Shown: piece after piece, positions 26,395-35,453 of the stretch
Layout of the letters: the number at the start of each line of letters is the position of its first letter
How positions within the stretch are numbered: position 1 is the first letter of the stretch
DNA from: Litorivicinus sp.
GTDB lineage: Bacteria; Pseudomonadota; Gammaproteobacteria; Pseudomonadales; Litorivicinaceae
Length of the DNA: 64,000 nucleotides
Assembly (NCBI GenBank): GCA_028339155.1
Contig: JAOLBK010000004.1
Span: 62,001 to 126,000 of the forward strand
Direction of reading: 5' to 3'
The notes under the pieces: generated by a model
Seen by the model: only the letters and a program-made list of their open reading frames with translations
What the model was told of the DNA's origin: nothing
The model's database searches: none
Translations under genes and position numbers: made by a program

Positions 26395-28816
26395 TCGTCT
26401 CCATGCCTACTTCCGCAGGAAAGGATTTGAACCCTTTAGCTTTCAATTACTTGCATGGGAACGAACAGCCCACCGAGTCCATCAGTTGATCCAATGCCCA
26501 ACAGGGTCTGGGAAAACACTCGCGGCAACCGGCGCCATGATCGAAAAACTGCTGGCAAATCCCCAAACACAGGGAATTCGACTTTTATATGTCACACCAC
26601 TCCGAGCGATGACAAAAGATCTTGAACTGGCGCTGAAAGATCCATTGATCGACAGCGAAGTGCGGGTACTCTCACGAAACGGCGATACATCAGCCAAAGA
26701 TCGAGCGAGCCTGTTTCGAAAACCTCCACAGATTTTGATGACGACCCCCGAATCGTTGTCGGTCATTTTGTCTTCACCCAAATCTCAGGCGCTATTTGCC
26801 TCCTTGGAATCGGTCGTCATCGATGAGTGGCACGATCTCATGGCATCCAAACGCGGCGTGCAAATGAGCTTGTGTTTGCAACGTCTCATGCGCTTAAGTT
26901 CTGATGTCACGATAACAGGCGTCTCCGCCACCCTGAAAAACCCAGAATCTGCACTTGGTGTGCTGTTGCCTGTGGGCGTCGACGGTGAACTGACTCAAGC
27001 CGATATCGATCGCGTTGTCACTCTAAGTATTTCTGAATCTGACGAAAATGATCGACTACCCTGGGCTGGGTATCTTGGATTAAGCCTCCTAAAACCGGTC
27101 AGTCAAAAGCTGTTGAAGGGTCAAACTACACTGCTATTTACCAACACTCGCAACCACGCGGAGCAATGGTTTCAGGCGCTCAGCATTGTTCGTATGGATT
27201 TGTCCATCGCGCTTCATCACGGATCGCTCTCCTCAGAATCCAGACAATTGGTAGAAGCACAGCTGAAAACCGGCGAAATTGATTGCGTAGTCGCCACCAG
27301 CTCGTTGGATCTGGGTGTCGATTTCCAGGCTGTTGAACGCATCATCCAAGTGGGCTCACCACGTTCGGTCAGTCGTCTCATCCAGCGAGCTGGCCGAGCA
27401 AGCCATCGACCAGGAGCAGGCACGGACGTTTTACTGGTTCCAACCAACAGGCTGCATCTTAACGAATATGCCGCCCTTGCCGACGCCTTAGACGAACAGT
27501 CCTTAGAACCCATTCGCCCACCCGAACACTGTCTCGATGTGCTGATCCAACATCTGGTCACACTGGCCTTACAAGCACCATGGCATCCTGAGGCGATGTT
27601 CACTGAGATTCGGGCATCCTGGGCTTATCGACATCTCTCTCAGGATACCTTTAATCGATTACTCACAGTGCTTGTCAAAGGCTCTGAGTCGCTTAGAGAA
27701 TATCCCGAGTATCGGCGTCTTGAACAACGCGATGATGGCTATTTCTTATTGGTGTCTCAACAGATAGCCAGACGCCATCGGATGAGTATCGGCACCATCG
27801 TCTCGCATGCCCACGTACGCGTCAAAATGCGCCGAGGGGGTAGCCTTGGCGAAGTGGAAGAGTCCTTTGCTGGACGCCTGAGGCCTGGTGATATCTTCCG
27901 TTTCTCAGGCAAACGGCTGGAAATGCTACGATTCACTGATGGCGAACTCATCGTCAAACCAGCCGGGCGCGGAAACTTCAGTGAAATCCCTCGATGGACC
28001 GGAGGACGATTACCCTTATCAGAAACCTTGGCCACCCACGTTGCAGCTGATTTCCAACGACAACGCCCCTTATCGCAACGGATTCTGAATCATCGATGGT
28101 TGAAACAAGCGCTTGAAGAGACTTCAACCATTCAGTCACACATTAGCCATTGCCCACAGGTCGATGTCACCGTGGCGGAACAATTTAAAACCCGAGATGG
28201 ATTCCATCTGTGCTTTTATCCCTTCGCTGGTTGGTTGGTGCATCAAGCACTAGGACCGCTAGTCGCGGCACGGGTTACGGAGATCATACCGGCGACACTC
28301 ACAGTCACTGTGAATGACTATGGCATTGAACTACTGAGCCCAGAGCCTGAGCCACTCGATCACTGCCAAGCCCACTGGCCCTCGATCGTCTCTCCTGAGC
28401 ATCTCATGGACGACCTTGAAAAAGCGCTGAACCTGTCAGAATTGGTTCGACGACAGTTCCGAGCAACCGCTCGTATCTCCGGACTGATTTTCGAAGGCTA
28501 TCCTCGCCGTCAAAAATCGCTTCGCATGCTGCAATCCTCAGCGGGACTGCTGTACGACGTGCTCCAGCGATACGATCCCGAGCATGTGTTGCTCAGCCAA
28601 GCCAGACAGGATGTCCTTCGCGACGAATTTGATATTGACCAACTGCAGAGCACACTGCACGATTTATCCCGAAAACCACTGTTAATGAAGCCCATCGCAC
28701 AACCGTCACCGCTTGCTCTTCCATTGGTGATTGACCGCTTAAGCGCGCGTTTATCTTCTGAAAGTGTTGCCGAACGAATGGCCCGTCTAACGAGAGACTT
28801 CCTTGCAAATCATTGA
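26384..28816 (+). CDS. Ligase-associated DEXH-box helicase (Lhr type)
   Basis: Superfamily 2 DNA helicase of the Lhr-core group. Q-motif FQLLAWE, Walker A CPTGSGKT near residue 42, motif II with DEWH (VIDEWHDLM near 145), motif III SATL, motif VI QRAGRASHRPG near 345, then a winged-helix domain and the C-terminal Lhr-specific domain. 810 aa, the length of the short ligase-associated Lhr-like proteins and far shorter than full Lhr (about 1500). The end overlaps pdeM by 14 bases. Confidence 0.94.
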   Translation: MSFDRLHAYFRRKGFEPFSFQLLAWERTAHRVHQLIQCPTGSGKTLAATGAMIEKLLANPQTQGIRLLYVTPLRAMTKDLELALKDPLIDSEVRVLSRNGDTSAKDRASLFRKPPQILMTTPESLSVILSSPKSQALFASLESVVIDEWHDLMASKRGVQMSLCLQRLMRLSSDVTITGVSATLKNPESALGVLLPVGVDGELTQADIDRVVTLSISESDENDRLPWAGYLGLSLLKPVSQKLLKGQTTLLFTNTRNHAEQWFQALSIVRMDLSIALHHGSLSSESRQLVEAQLKTGEIDCVVATSSLDLGVDFQAVERIIQVGSPRSVSRLIQRAGRASHRPGAGTDVLLVPTNRLHLNEYAALADALDEQSLEPIRPPEHCLDVLIQHLVTLALQAPWHPEAMFTEIRASWAYRHLSQDTFNRLLTVLVKGSESLREYPEYRRLEQRDDGYFLLVSQQIARRHRMSIGTIVSHAHVRVKMRRGGSLGEVEESFAGRLRPGDIFRFSGKRLEMLRFTDGELIVKPAGRGNFSEIPRWTGGRLPLSETLATHVAADFQRQRPLSQRILNHRWLKQALEETSTIQSHISHCPQVDVTVAEQFKTRDGFHLCFYPFAGWLVHQALGPLVAARVTEIIPATLTVTVNDYGIELLSPEPEPLDHCQAHWPSIVSPEHLMDDLEKALNLSELVRRQFRATARISGLIFEGYPRRQKSLRMLQSSAGLLYDVLQRYDPEHVLLSQARQDVLRDEFDIDQLQSTLHDLSRKPLLMKPIAQPSPLALPLVIDRLSARLSSESVAERMARLTRDFLANH

Positions 28817-29444
28817 GTTTGGAACACAGCGATTTTCAGCTCGAGCAGATCGGACGCTATGGCACCAAGACAGCAACACGTTGTTTTTAAGCGATCTGCA
28901 TCTGGGGAAAGGTGCATATTTTAGGCAATCGGGTATTCCTGTTCCCAATGGCGGTGAGACAGATGATCTCAATCGACTTTCAGACGCCGTCGCCGAAACC
29001 CATGCATCCTCGGTATGGATTCTTGGCGATTTGTTTCATCACCCGCCATCAATCACTGACGCTCAAATGGATCGGTGGATGAATCAATTTATCGGACTGA
29101 AGGTTCAATTCCATGTGATTCTTGGAAACCATGACCGCAAAGGACAGCCGTTTGCGGCCGCACTTGGCTTTCATATCCATCCCGAACCAACTCTCTGGCA
29201 GGGCATCGAGCTTGCGCATCATCCAGATAGCGGAGCAAAAGCACGGATTGCTGGACATATCCATCCACAAATTGAATTCAAGAGCGCCACAGATCATTTA
29301 GTCTACCCCTGCTTTGCGGTGACGGATCGACGATTGTTATTGTTGCCTGCATTTACGGCGTTCTCAGGTGGACCTCGCTTTCAACCCAAAGAAGCTTCCT
29401 GTTATGCAATCGTCGGCAATGAAGTCTTGCCTCCATGTAATTAA
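28803..29444 (+). CDS. pdeM: Ligase-associated DNA damage response endonuclease PdeM
   Basis: Calcineurin-like metallophosphoesterase that completes the ligase-associated module. Motifs: FLSDLHLGKGAYFR near residue 30, WILGDLFHHP near 72, VILGNHDRKG near 105, ELAHHPD, and GHIHPQ. 213 aa. The start is a TTG inside the helicase 3' end, so translation is probably coupled; an ATG start giving a sensible N-terminus does not exist. The last bases of the gene form one arm of a hairpin over the next gene's Shine-Dalgarno. Confidence 0.9.
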   Translation: MQIIEFGTQRFSARADRTLWHQDSNTLFLSDLHLGKGAYFRQSGIPVPNGGETDDLNRLSDAVAETHASSVWILGDLFHHPPSITDAQMDRWMNQFIGLKVQFHVILGNHDRKGQPFAAALGFHIHPEPTLWQGIELAHHPDSGAKARIAGHIHPQIEFKSATDHLVYPCFAVTDRRLLLLPAFTAFSGGPRFQPKEASCYAIVGNEVLPPCN

Positions 29445-29471
29445 CCCCCATGTCATAGAAAAGCATGGAGG
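29430..29471 (+). promoter_or_regulatory. Inverted repeat that can hide the Shine-Dalgarno of the next gene
   Basis: CCTCCATG (29430-29437, end of pdeM) is an exact inverted repeat of CATGGAGG (29464-29471). The second arm contains the GGAGG ribosome-binding site of the ORF that starts at 29478. Ribosomes finishing pdeM would cover the first arm, so coupling or read-through control is possible. Confidence 0.4.
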
Positions 29472-29477
29472 TCGATC

Positions 29478-29936
29478 ATGCGTTGGTTAGTGTTTCTTAC
29501 CCTCGGTATATCATCGTTAAGTTGGAGTTTTGACAAAACACCCTCACCCGATTTTTCACCCAGTGACGTCGTTGAAATCATCTTAGGAAGTATGGCGAAG
29601 AATGATTCGCCAACTCCCGATGCTGGCCTTCAACAAGCATTTGTTTTTGCAAGTCCGGCAAACAAACGATCCACAGGGCCTTTTTGGCACTTTAAAGCAA
29701 TCGTTAAACAGCCAGCCTATGAGCCATTAATTAATCACGCCAGCAGAACTCTGGGCGAGCCTGAATATGCGGGGACACATAGCGTCTCCATTCCACTCAT
29801 TATCATCAGCTCCAATGGTGAGGCAGCAGGTTTTCTTTGGTCATTGTCCAAGCAAACCAGTGGTGATAACGCAAACAGCTGGATGACCGATTCGGTAACT
29901 CGAATTCCACTCGGGCCAAAATTGAACGCTCTTTGA
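29478..29936 (+). CDS. DUF4864-like exported protein
   Basis: 152 aa with a clear Sec signal peptide (MRWLVFLTLGISSLSWS). The mature part has AFVFASPANKRSTGP followed by Y-x-PL-x-NH, which resembles the DUF4864 family; function unknown. A strong GGAGG lies 6 bases before the ATG. The stop TGA shares its A with the ATG of the next small gene. It follows the ligase-associated module after 33 bases, but nothing else ties it to DNA repair. Confidence 0.6.
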   Translation: MRWLVFLTLGISSLSWSFDKTPSPDFSPSDVVEIILGSMAKNDSPTPDAGLQQAFVFASPANKRSTGPFWHFKAIVKQPAYEPLINHASRTLGEPEYAGTHSVSIPLIIISSNGEAAGFLWSLSKQTSGDNANSWMTDSVTRIPLGPKLNAL

Positions 29937-30145
29937 TGCATGCCATCATCACTGAACCGGAAAATACCGCTCGTCATGCGCGCGAGCATCAGGTGTTACT
30001 TTCTTGGTTTCAACGACGCCAGCGCGAGCTCGGAATCGATCAGATGACCGATGGTGATCCCATGGACCCGCATTATCCCTCTAGCGTGCTGCACGTGATT
30101 GTCTTCGATATCTTCATTGACTGTGCAGAGTGCCCGTGCAGTTAA
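29936..30145 (+). CDS. Small protein of 69 aa, unknown
   Basis: Starts at the ATG that overlaps the stop of the DUF4864-like gene by one base, which argues for real, coupled translation. Soluble, His- and Asp-rich in the middle (DGDPMDPHYPSS), hydrophobic VIVFDIF and a Cys pair near the end (CAECPCS). No signal peptide. I do not recognise it. A terminator follows 45 bases after the stop, closing the transcription unit. Confidence 0.5.
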   Translation: MHAIITEPENTARHAREHQVLLSWFQRRQRELGIDQMTDGDPMDPHYPSSVLHVIVFDIFIDCAECPCS

Positions 30146-30190
30146 AGGCTAGACCTCAAGTTACAAACGAGCAGTATCGGTACTAATCAA

Positions 30191-30213
30191 GATCCCGCTT
30201 CGGCGGGGTTTTT
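30191..30213 (+). terminator. Intrinsic terminator after the ligase module and its two small genes
   Basis: CCCGC (30194-30198), tetraloop TTCG, GCGGG (30203-30207), one G, then five T residues (30209-30213). A UUCG-capped stem is a standard strong terminator. Confidence 0.9.
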
Positions 30214-30303
30214 AATGAATCATATAAAGTGGTAAGTAATGTGGTCTGAAAACTTCTGGGGAACAAATATAAAACTATTAAATCAGTGGTTTGCATTGAT
30301 AAA

Positions 30304-30380
30304 TGGGGTGGATGACGGGACTCGAACCCGCGACGACCGGAATCACAATCCGGGGCTCTACCAACTGAGCTACACCCACC
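30304..30380 (-). tRNA. tRNA-His (anticodon GUG)
   Basis: 77 nt including the extra 5' G (G-1) typical of tRNA-His and encoded CCA. The loop TTGTGAT in the stem CCGGA/TCCGG gives anticodon GTG. T arm GGTTCGAGTCC. Last of a Pro-Arg-His cluster on the minus strand. Confidence 0.97.
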
Positions 30381-30393
30381 GCTGAGACCAGGC

Positions 30394-30470
30394 TGGTACG
30401 CCTGGCAGGAATCGAACCTGCAACCTACGGCTTAGAAGGCCGTTGCTCTATCCGGTTGAGCTACAGGCGC
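30394..30470 (-). tRNA. tRNA-Arg (anticodon UCU)
   Basis: 77 nt with encoded CCA. Acceptor GCGCCTG pairs with CAGGCGT (one G-U). Anticodon stem ACGGC/GCCGT encloses CTTCTAA, anticodon TCT, reading AGA/AGG. 13 bases from tRNA-His. Confidence 0.96.
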
Positions 30471-30482
30471 ACAATCAGTAAA

Positions 30483-30559
30483 TGGTCGGGGCAGCTGGAT
30501 TCGAACCAACGACCCTCTGCTCCCAAAGCAGATGCGCTACCAGGCTGCGCTATACCCCG
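30483..30559 (-). tRNA. tRNA-Pro (anticodon UGG)
   Basis: 77 nt with encoded CCA. Stem TCTGC/GCAGA around TTTGGGA gives anticodon TGG. Acceptor CGGGGTA-type stem pairs with the 3' GCCCCG. First transcribed member of the Pro-Arg-His cluster, 12 bases from tRNA-Arg. Confidence 0.96.
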
Positions 30560-30621
30560 ACTTTGCCTAACTGAGCAAATCAACGCTCACCAGTGGATGC
30601 GGAGTATAGTCACCGCTCTGC

Positions 30622-31530
30622 CTAGGTGCAAGCTGCTTTCGACACTTTCGGTTGTGAAAGTGCAAGCCAATTTCCTGCCAGAACAATGGCCACTGCGACC
30701 GCGGTTAATGGGCCCAGATCATGACTTTCGAACAATACACTGATCAGAAGCGCGACCAGAGGAAATAAGACCGTCGCATAAGCCACCCTTCCCGGCCCGA
30801 TTCGGCCAAGTAACGTCAAATAGGCGCCAAAGGCAATTACCGAACCAAATAGTACGAGATATAAAAATGACGATAGATAGATCAGTGACCACTCAAATTG
30901 CAGTGGAATATTCATAATAATCGCATACATCAAGACACTTAATGCACCATAAAGCATGCCATATGCAGACATTACCCAGACTGAAATACCCTCCCCCTGC
31001 GTCTTTGCCGAGATCAAGTTACCTGCACTTGCAAATAGCGTGGCAATACAACAAATAATGAGTGGGGTTGCCCCGAATTGGTTGATCGTAAAGACCTCGA
31101 CCTGACTCCAAAACAAGACACACAAACCGATCACACCAATTACTCCCCCAAGCAGAGCCCTTATATCCAACGGTCGTCCAAGGAAAACGAACGCACCTAG
31201 GGCGTTCCAGAGCACCATCGTTGAGAATACAACCGAGATCAGGCCGGTCGTTAAGTTCAGACTCGCCGTGTAAAACAGACAATAATTGATGCCAAAAAGC
31301 GCAATACCCTGCACGAGGCAAAGAAGATGGATTCGGGGAGAAATCCTAAGCTCGAGGCTCTTTACCCAACAAATAATAAACATCACTAACGACGCAGCCA
31401 AGAATCGCCATGCAACTGAAGCCACTGGATGAACTTGACCAAGCTGGCCAAGTATTGCAAACCAAGTGGTACCCCAAATCAATACCGTGGTAAGAAAGAG
31501 CCCGCCGTTTCCGGTTATCTTCGACGCCAC
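30622..31530 (-). CDS. EamA-type (DMT family) membrane transporter
   Basis: Ten predicted membrane segments in two EamA repeats; such proteins export amino acids or other small metabolites, and the substrate cannot be inferred. The first repeat opens with TTVLIWGTTWFAI and has VASVAWRFLAASLVMF. The second repeat starts near residue 150 (LIICCIATLFASAGNLIS). 302 aa. Its start lies inside the end of cysS (16-base overlap), so it is probably translated from the cysS mRNA. Confidence 0.88.
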   Translation of the reverse strand: MASKITGNGGLFLTTVLIWGTTWFAILGQLGQVHPVASVAWRFLAASLVMFIICWVKSLELRISPRIHLLCLVQGIALFGINYCLFYTASLNLTTGLISVVFSTMVLWNALGAFVFLGRPLDIRALLGGVIGVIGLCVLFWSQVEVFTINQFGATPLIICCIATLFASAGNLISAKTQGEGISVWVMSAYGMLYGALSVLMYAIIMNIPLQFEWSLIYLSSFLYLVLFGSVIAFGAYLTLLGRIGPGRVAYATVLFPLVALLISVLFESHDLGPLTAVAVAIVLAGNWLALSQPKVSKAACT

Positions 31531-32876
31531 GTGGTTGCCTTACCCGGGCTGTCTTCAATGATTATTCCGGCGCCAGAGAGTTGATCACGGATGGCATCAG
31601 CGGCATCAAATGAACGCTCATCACGGGCCGCCTGTCTTTGCTGGATCAATTCATCGATGTCTACGTCACTGTACTGGCTGTTTACTGCTTTCAATTCTTG
31701 TGATTCCTTTAAAAATTTTTCTCGCCCAGCACTAAAAAATCCGAGCACGTTGCCTATAAATGCGATCGTCGAGTGTGCTTGATCTGAACCATTATTCAAT
31801 AGGTCAAACATGAGTGCGATGGCACGTGGTGTATTAAAGTCATCATTCATGTACTCCATAAACTTTTTCATTGAATCTGGATCAGTCTCAGAAACAACCT
31901 TTGGTAAGCACTGAACCAAACGGGTATAGGCAGACTCGGCCTTAATTAGTGCCGGCTCTGAAAATGCAATCGCACTGCGGTAGTGGCTCTGAAGTAGGAA
32001 AAATCGAATCACTTCAGGATGATGGTCCGCAAATAATTCATCCAGCGTGACAAAATTACCCAATGACTTGGACATTTTTTCCTCATCAACCCGGACCGCA
32101 CCCGCGTGCATCCAGTAGTTAGCAAACGTGCAGCCGGTAGCTGCTTCGGACTGAGCGATTTCATTTTCATGATGCGGAAATTTAAGATCAGGCCCGCCAC
32201 CATGAATATCAAAAGTATTTCCCAATGCATTCATGCTCATGGCCGAACACTCGATATGCCATCCGGGGCGGCCAGGGCCGAACGGACTGGTCCATGATTC
32301 CTCGCCCTCTTTAGTTTGCTTCCAAAGAACGAAATCCGCAGGATTTTCCTTGTCCTCAACCACTGCAACACGAGCCCCAGCAATCATATCATCCAGGTTT
32401 CTATTGTTGAGTTTGCCGTACGCTGGAAACGAGTCGACCCGAAAATAAACGTCACCAGACGTGCCTTGGTAGGCAGATCCGTTGTTGATTAGCGTATTAA
32501 TCAATTCCACCATTGATGGGATATTGTTTGTTGCTCTTGGTTCTTGATCTGGTTGAACACAACCAAGTTTCACTTCATCGTTGTGCATTGACTCAATCAT
32601 TTGCTCTGTAAGTTGAGTAAATGGAATGCTCTGATCCGCTGCTCTTGCGAAGATTTTGTCATCAACGTCCGTGATATTGCGTACATAAAGCACATTAAAA
32701 CCGCGAAATTTCAAATAACGAACGATGGCATCGAACGCTACCATCACCCGGCCGTGACCCAGATGACATCTGTCATAGACCGTCATACCGCATACATACA
32801 AACCAATTTTTTCTGGTTCGATTGGGAGAAATTCACGCTTTTCTCGAGCCAATGTGTCAAAAATCTGCAAACTCAC
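31515..32876 (-). CDS. cysS: Cysteinyl-tRNA synthetase
   Basis: Charges tRNA-Cys. Class I synthetase: Zn-binding Cys in LYVCGMTVYD, HIGH-type motif HLGHGR near residue 38, HIECSAM and HHENEIAQSEA completing the zinc site near 205-235, and KMSKSLGNF near 265. 453 aa (E. coli 461). It is divergent from ppiB across 59 bases, as cysS and ppiB often are neighbours in gammaproteobacteria. Confidence 0.97.
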   Translation of the reverse strand: MSLQIFDTLAREKREFLPIEPEKIGLYVCGMTVYDRCHLGHGRVMVAFDAIVRYLKFRGFNVLYVRNITDVDDKIFARAADQSIPFTQLTEQMIESMHNDEVKLGCVQPDQEPRATNNIPSMVELINTLINNGSAYQGTSGDVYFRVDSFPAYGKLNNRNLDDMIAGARVAVVEDKENPADFVLWKQTKEGEESWTSPFGPGRPGWHIECSAMSMNALGNTFDIHGGGPDLKFPHHENEIAQSEAATGCTFANYWMHAGAVRVDEEKMSKSLGNFVTLDELFADHHPEVIRFFLLQSHYRSAIAFSEPALIKAESAYTRLVQCLPKVVSETDPDSMKKFMEYMNDDFNTPRAIALMFDLLNNGSDQAHSTIAFIGNVLGFFSAGREKFLKESQELKAVNSQYSDVDIDELIQQRQAARDERSFDAADAIRDQLSGAGIIIEDSPGKATTWRRR

Positions 32877-32897
32877 ACGTCCTTCCTTTCGCTGAAC

Positions 32898-32911
32898 CGG
32901 TATAATACCGA
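32898..32911. promoter_or_regulatory. Candidate symmetric -10 element between cysS and ppiB
   Basis: CGGTATAATACCG is palindromic around the centre of a perfect TATAAT (32901-32906). It lies 30 bases before the ppiB start and about 25 before the cysS start on the other strand. A symmetric -10 could serve both divergent genes. I see no good -35 element at the usual distance. Confidence 0.4.
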
Positions 32912-32935
32912 GCTGTAATATTAGGAGAAAAACCT

Positions 32936-33427
32936 GTGATTCTATTGGAAACGACGCTCGGCAACATCACTTTAGAACTATTAGAGACAGATGCGCCCAA
33001 AACATCAGAAAATTTTAAAACATATGTTGAGGATGGTTTCTTCGATGGTACGATTTTCCATCGAGTAATTGATGATTTCATGATTCAAGGTGGCGGCTTC
33101 GAACCAGGCATGACCGAAAAAGAGACGCGTGGCACAATCGAAAACGAGGCGTCCAATGGACTTGCAAATGATCGTGGAACCATTGCCATGGCGCGCACAA
33201 TGGACCCACATTCGGCAACGGCACAGTTTTTTATTAATCTTTCGGACAATGACTTCTTAAATCATCGCTCTGAAAGCTCTGACGGTTTTGGGTATTGCGT
33301 GTTTGGTCGCGTGACTGAGGGCATGGACGCGGTCGACGCCATCAAAAAGGTTGAAACCACCAATCGAATGGGGCATTCCGATGTGCCTTTTGATGATGTG
33401 ATCATTACCAAGGCTTCAGTCATTTGA
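32936..33427 (+). CDS. ppiB: Peptidyl-prolyl cis-trans isomerase B (cyclophilin)
   Basis: Cytoplasmic cyclophilin that speeds proline isomerisation in folding. [19 protein letters not shown] near residue 40 and [14 protein letters not shown] near 100 carry the active-site Arg, Phe and Gln. 163 aa (E. coli 164). The start is GTG with AGGAG 9 bases upstream. Its stop overlaps the lpxH TTG start. Confidence 0.96.
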   Translation: MILLETTLGNITLELLETDAPKTSENFKTYVEDGFFDGTIFHRVIDDFMIQGGGFEPGMTEKETRGTIENEASNGLANDRGTIAMARTMDPHSATAQFFINLSDNDFLNHRSESSDGFGYCVFGRVTEGMDAVDAIKKVETTNRMGHSDVPFDDVIITKASVI

Positions 33428-34206
33428 AACGAACTCTCATCGTATCGGATCTGCACTTAGATCCATCGCTACCAGAGCGCTACGAAGCCGCTTTGTCTGC
33501 AATAACGAGAGTTGACTACGATGCACTAGTTCTGGCCGGAGATATTTTCGAGGCGTGGATTGGTTCGGATGGTGCAGATCCGCTTGATGAAGCACTGCTC
33601 ACAGAGCTTGGTCATAGATCAGAAAAAACGGTCTTCATTCCTGGAAATCGGGATTTTTTATTAGATTCAACGTATCTGAGTCAATTCAAGATCCAGACCG
33701 CTCCCAGGGTCTTGCTGGAAAATATACTCATCATTCATGGTGATGAGTTGTGCACATCAGATCATGATTATCAGCGCTTTAAGGCTGAGGTGAGAACGGA
33801 GCAATGGCGAACGTCATTTCTCACTAAATCGCTTAAGGAGCGACAGGTAATCGCGAATGATCTGCGTCAGGCGTCCCGAAAGAACCAGATGAATAGGGCA
33901 GACGCAATTGGTGATGTTGTCGAATTGACGGTTGAATCGTGGATGGAAGACTTTGAGGTATCACTTCTGATCCACGGACACACTCATCGACCACAGGTCC
34001 ACCCACAGAAAAATGGTTTAAGAATAGTAACTTCCGACTGGAATCTAATGGGGATTGGGGTGTTGCTGGAGGTCAAAAAAGAATCGATGACCGCGAGTCA
34101 TATTCGACTTGAGGCGGCTTCAACAGAATATCTCGATCAGTGGGAAACTTGTCTTGGAATTCCTGAATGGAAACGAAACTCATCGTCTTCTGACGTAATC
34201 AAATGA
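33424..34206 (+). CDS. lpxH: UDP-2,3-diacylglucosamine diphosphatase LpxH
   Basis: Makes lipid X from UDP-2,3-diacylglucosamine in lipid A synthesis, at the inner face of the inner membrane. Metallophosphoesterase motifs: [37 protein letters not shown] and [12 protein letters not shown]. 260 aa (E. coli 240). The start is TTG, overlapping the ppiB stop as TTGA, so it depends on coupling. ppiB-lpxH is the E. coli order too. The 3' end overlaps miaE by 70 bases, tail to tail. Confidence 0.95.
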   Translation: MKRTLIVSDLHLDPSLPERYEAALSAITRVDYDALVLAGDIFEAWIGSDGADPLDEALLTELGHRSEKTVFIPGNRDFLLDSTYLSQFKIQTAPRVLLENILIIHGDELCTSDHDYQRFKAEVRTEQWRTSFLTKSLKERQVIANDLRQASRKNQMNRADAIGDVVELTVESWMEDFEVSLLIHGHTHRPQVHPQKNGLRIVTSDWNLMGIGVLLEVKKESMTASHIRLEAASTEYLDQWETCLGIPEWKRNSSSSDVIK

Positions 34207-34790
34207 GCATCTCTAAATAAAAACAGCTCTAAACGCTCGTCACACTCTGATATAGAGGCTGTTTCCCCTGCCAGGACCAAATAATCCTGGTAGTGGCGAC
34301 CCTCTGACTTCAAAAGACTTTTATAGTATTTGCCAAGTTGACTCGGCAAATGGGGCCACAAAGCAGAAAAACGCTCACAGGAGCGGGCCTCAACAATCGC
34401 TCCAACGATCAAGAGATCGGTAAGACGCCCAGGTTCGTCGGTTCTTACCTTCTCTCTTAGTGTTTTTACATAGCGCGAGGCTGTTAATGGGCGGAATGTG
34501 ATATTCATTCTCTCCATAAAAATCAGCACTTGCTCGTAATGCAACATTTCTTCCCGTACAAGCCTCGCCATCAAGCGCTGCACGTGGGGACGTTCTTTAT
34601 AGCGACTGAGTAGCGACATTCCTGTTGCTGCTGCCTTGTATTCGCAGTTCGCGTGATCAATCAGCAAGGTGGGCAATTCGTCCACGGCTTTATTGACCCA
34701 CGCGATCGGGGTGGTAACTCCCAAAAATTCTCGAATCTCTTTCACGATAGCGTCCAGAGACGTGACCTTAGAAATGATACTGTGACTCAT
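34137..34790 (-). CDS. miaE: tRNA-(ms2io6A)-hydroxylase MiaE
   Basis: Diiron monooxygenase that hydroxylates the isopentenyl group of ms2i6A37 in tRNA. Ferritin-like helices with the iron ligands visible: [10 protein letters not shown] near residue 48, [10 protein letters not shown] near 80, EARSCERF near 133 and [10 protein letters not shown] near 163. 217 aa. Its ATG overlaps the nfuA stop by 4 bases; an Fe-S assembly gene is a plausible partner because the MiaB step before it needs Fe-S clusters. The 3' end lies 70 bases inside lpxH. Confidence 0.93.
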   Translation of the reverse strand: MSHSIISKVTSLDAIVKEIREFLGVTTPIAWVNKAVDELPTLLIDHANCEYKAAATGMSLLSRYKERPHVQRLMARLVREEMLHYEQVLIFMERMNITFRPLTASRYVKTLREKVRTDEPGRLTDLLIVGAIVEARSCERFSALWPHLPSQLGKYYKSLLKSEGRHYQDYLVLAGETASISECDERLELFLFRDAHLITSEDDEFRFHSGIPRQVSH

Positions 34791-35371
34791 TTGTAGTAAG
34801 CATTCTCGCGATGAGTATGATCCGTTACATCACGAACCCCCTTCAACTCTGGGATTCGTTCAACCAGCGTCTTTTCAACGCCATCTTTCAGTGTCATGTC
34901 GACTGCGCTACATCCCTGGCAGCCGCCGCCAAACTGCAAAATCGCAATATCTTCTTCTAATCGAATCAAACGAACGTCACCACCGTGCGACGCGAGTCCG
35001 GGATTAATTTCCGAGGCCAAAATCTCAACAATCTGTTGCTCAACAGGTCCATCAAATGCCGCCGTGGGCTGTTTTGCCTTGGGTGCTTTGATGGTCAGCT
35101 GTCCGCCTAGCTTGTCCGCCACAAAATCCACAACCGCTTCATCAAGGTAAGGCAGGCTAGGATGATCGAGATGAGCAATAAAGCCATCCAGCTGGATCTG
35201 CTCGTCTTCTGGCTTTTCCTCTCCTGGACGGCAATAAGCAAGACAAGTCTCAGCGTATGCAGTTCCTGGCTGAGAAACAAACAAGCGCACGCCAATGCCG
35301 TCAGCATCTTGCTTTTCAAGCAAACCTAGAAGATAGGTCTGAGCACTTTCTGTAATTGTAATGTCGGTCAT
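34787..35371 (-). CDS. nfuA: Fe-S biogenesis protein NfuA
   Basis: Carrier that delivers 4Fe-4S clusters to target enzymes. An N-terminal A-type-like domain without its Cys ligands is followed by the Nfu domain with [19 protein letters not shown] near residue 150, carrying the CxxC motif. 194 aa (E. coli 191). Co-transcribed with miaE downstream. Confidence 0.95.
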   Translation of the reverse strand: MTDITITESAQTYLLGLLEKQDADGIGVRLFVSQPGTAYAETCLAYCRPGEEKPEDEQIQLDGFIAHLDHPSLPYLDEAVVDFVADKLGGQLTIKAPKAKQPTAAFDGPVEQQIVEILASEINPGLASHGGDVRLIRLEEDIAILQFGGGCQGCSAVDMTLKDGVEKTLVERIPELKGVRDVTDHTHRENAYYK

Positions 35372-35453
35372 ATCTTGTAATTACCTTTTATAAACCTAAT
35401 ACATTGGATTGGGCCATTCATTGTAAATACCAGTCAATCAAAACGACACCATA

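Noticed and set aside
23792..29444. Recent horizontal transfer of the ligase module
   Set aside because: By eye it looks slightly more GC-rich in places, but sampled stretches vary widely and no mobility gene or attachment site flanks it; not enough to claim transfer.
30456..30743. Open frame starting with the SGQLDSNQRPSAPK-type sequence
   Set aside because: It is the antisense translation of tRNA-Pro, a well-known false protein, and then runs into the EamA gene on the other strand.
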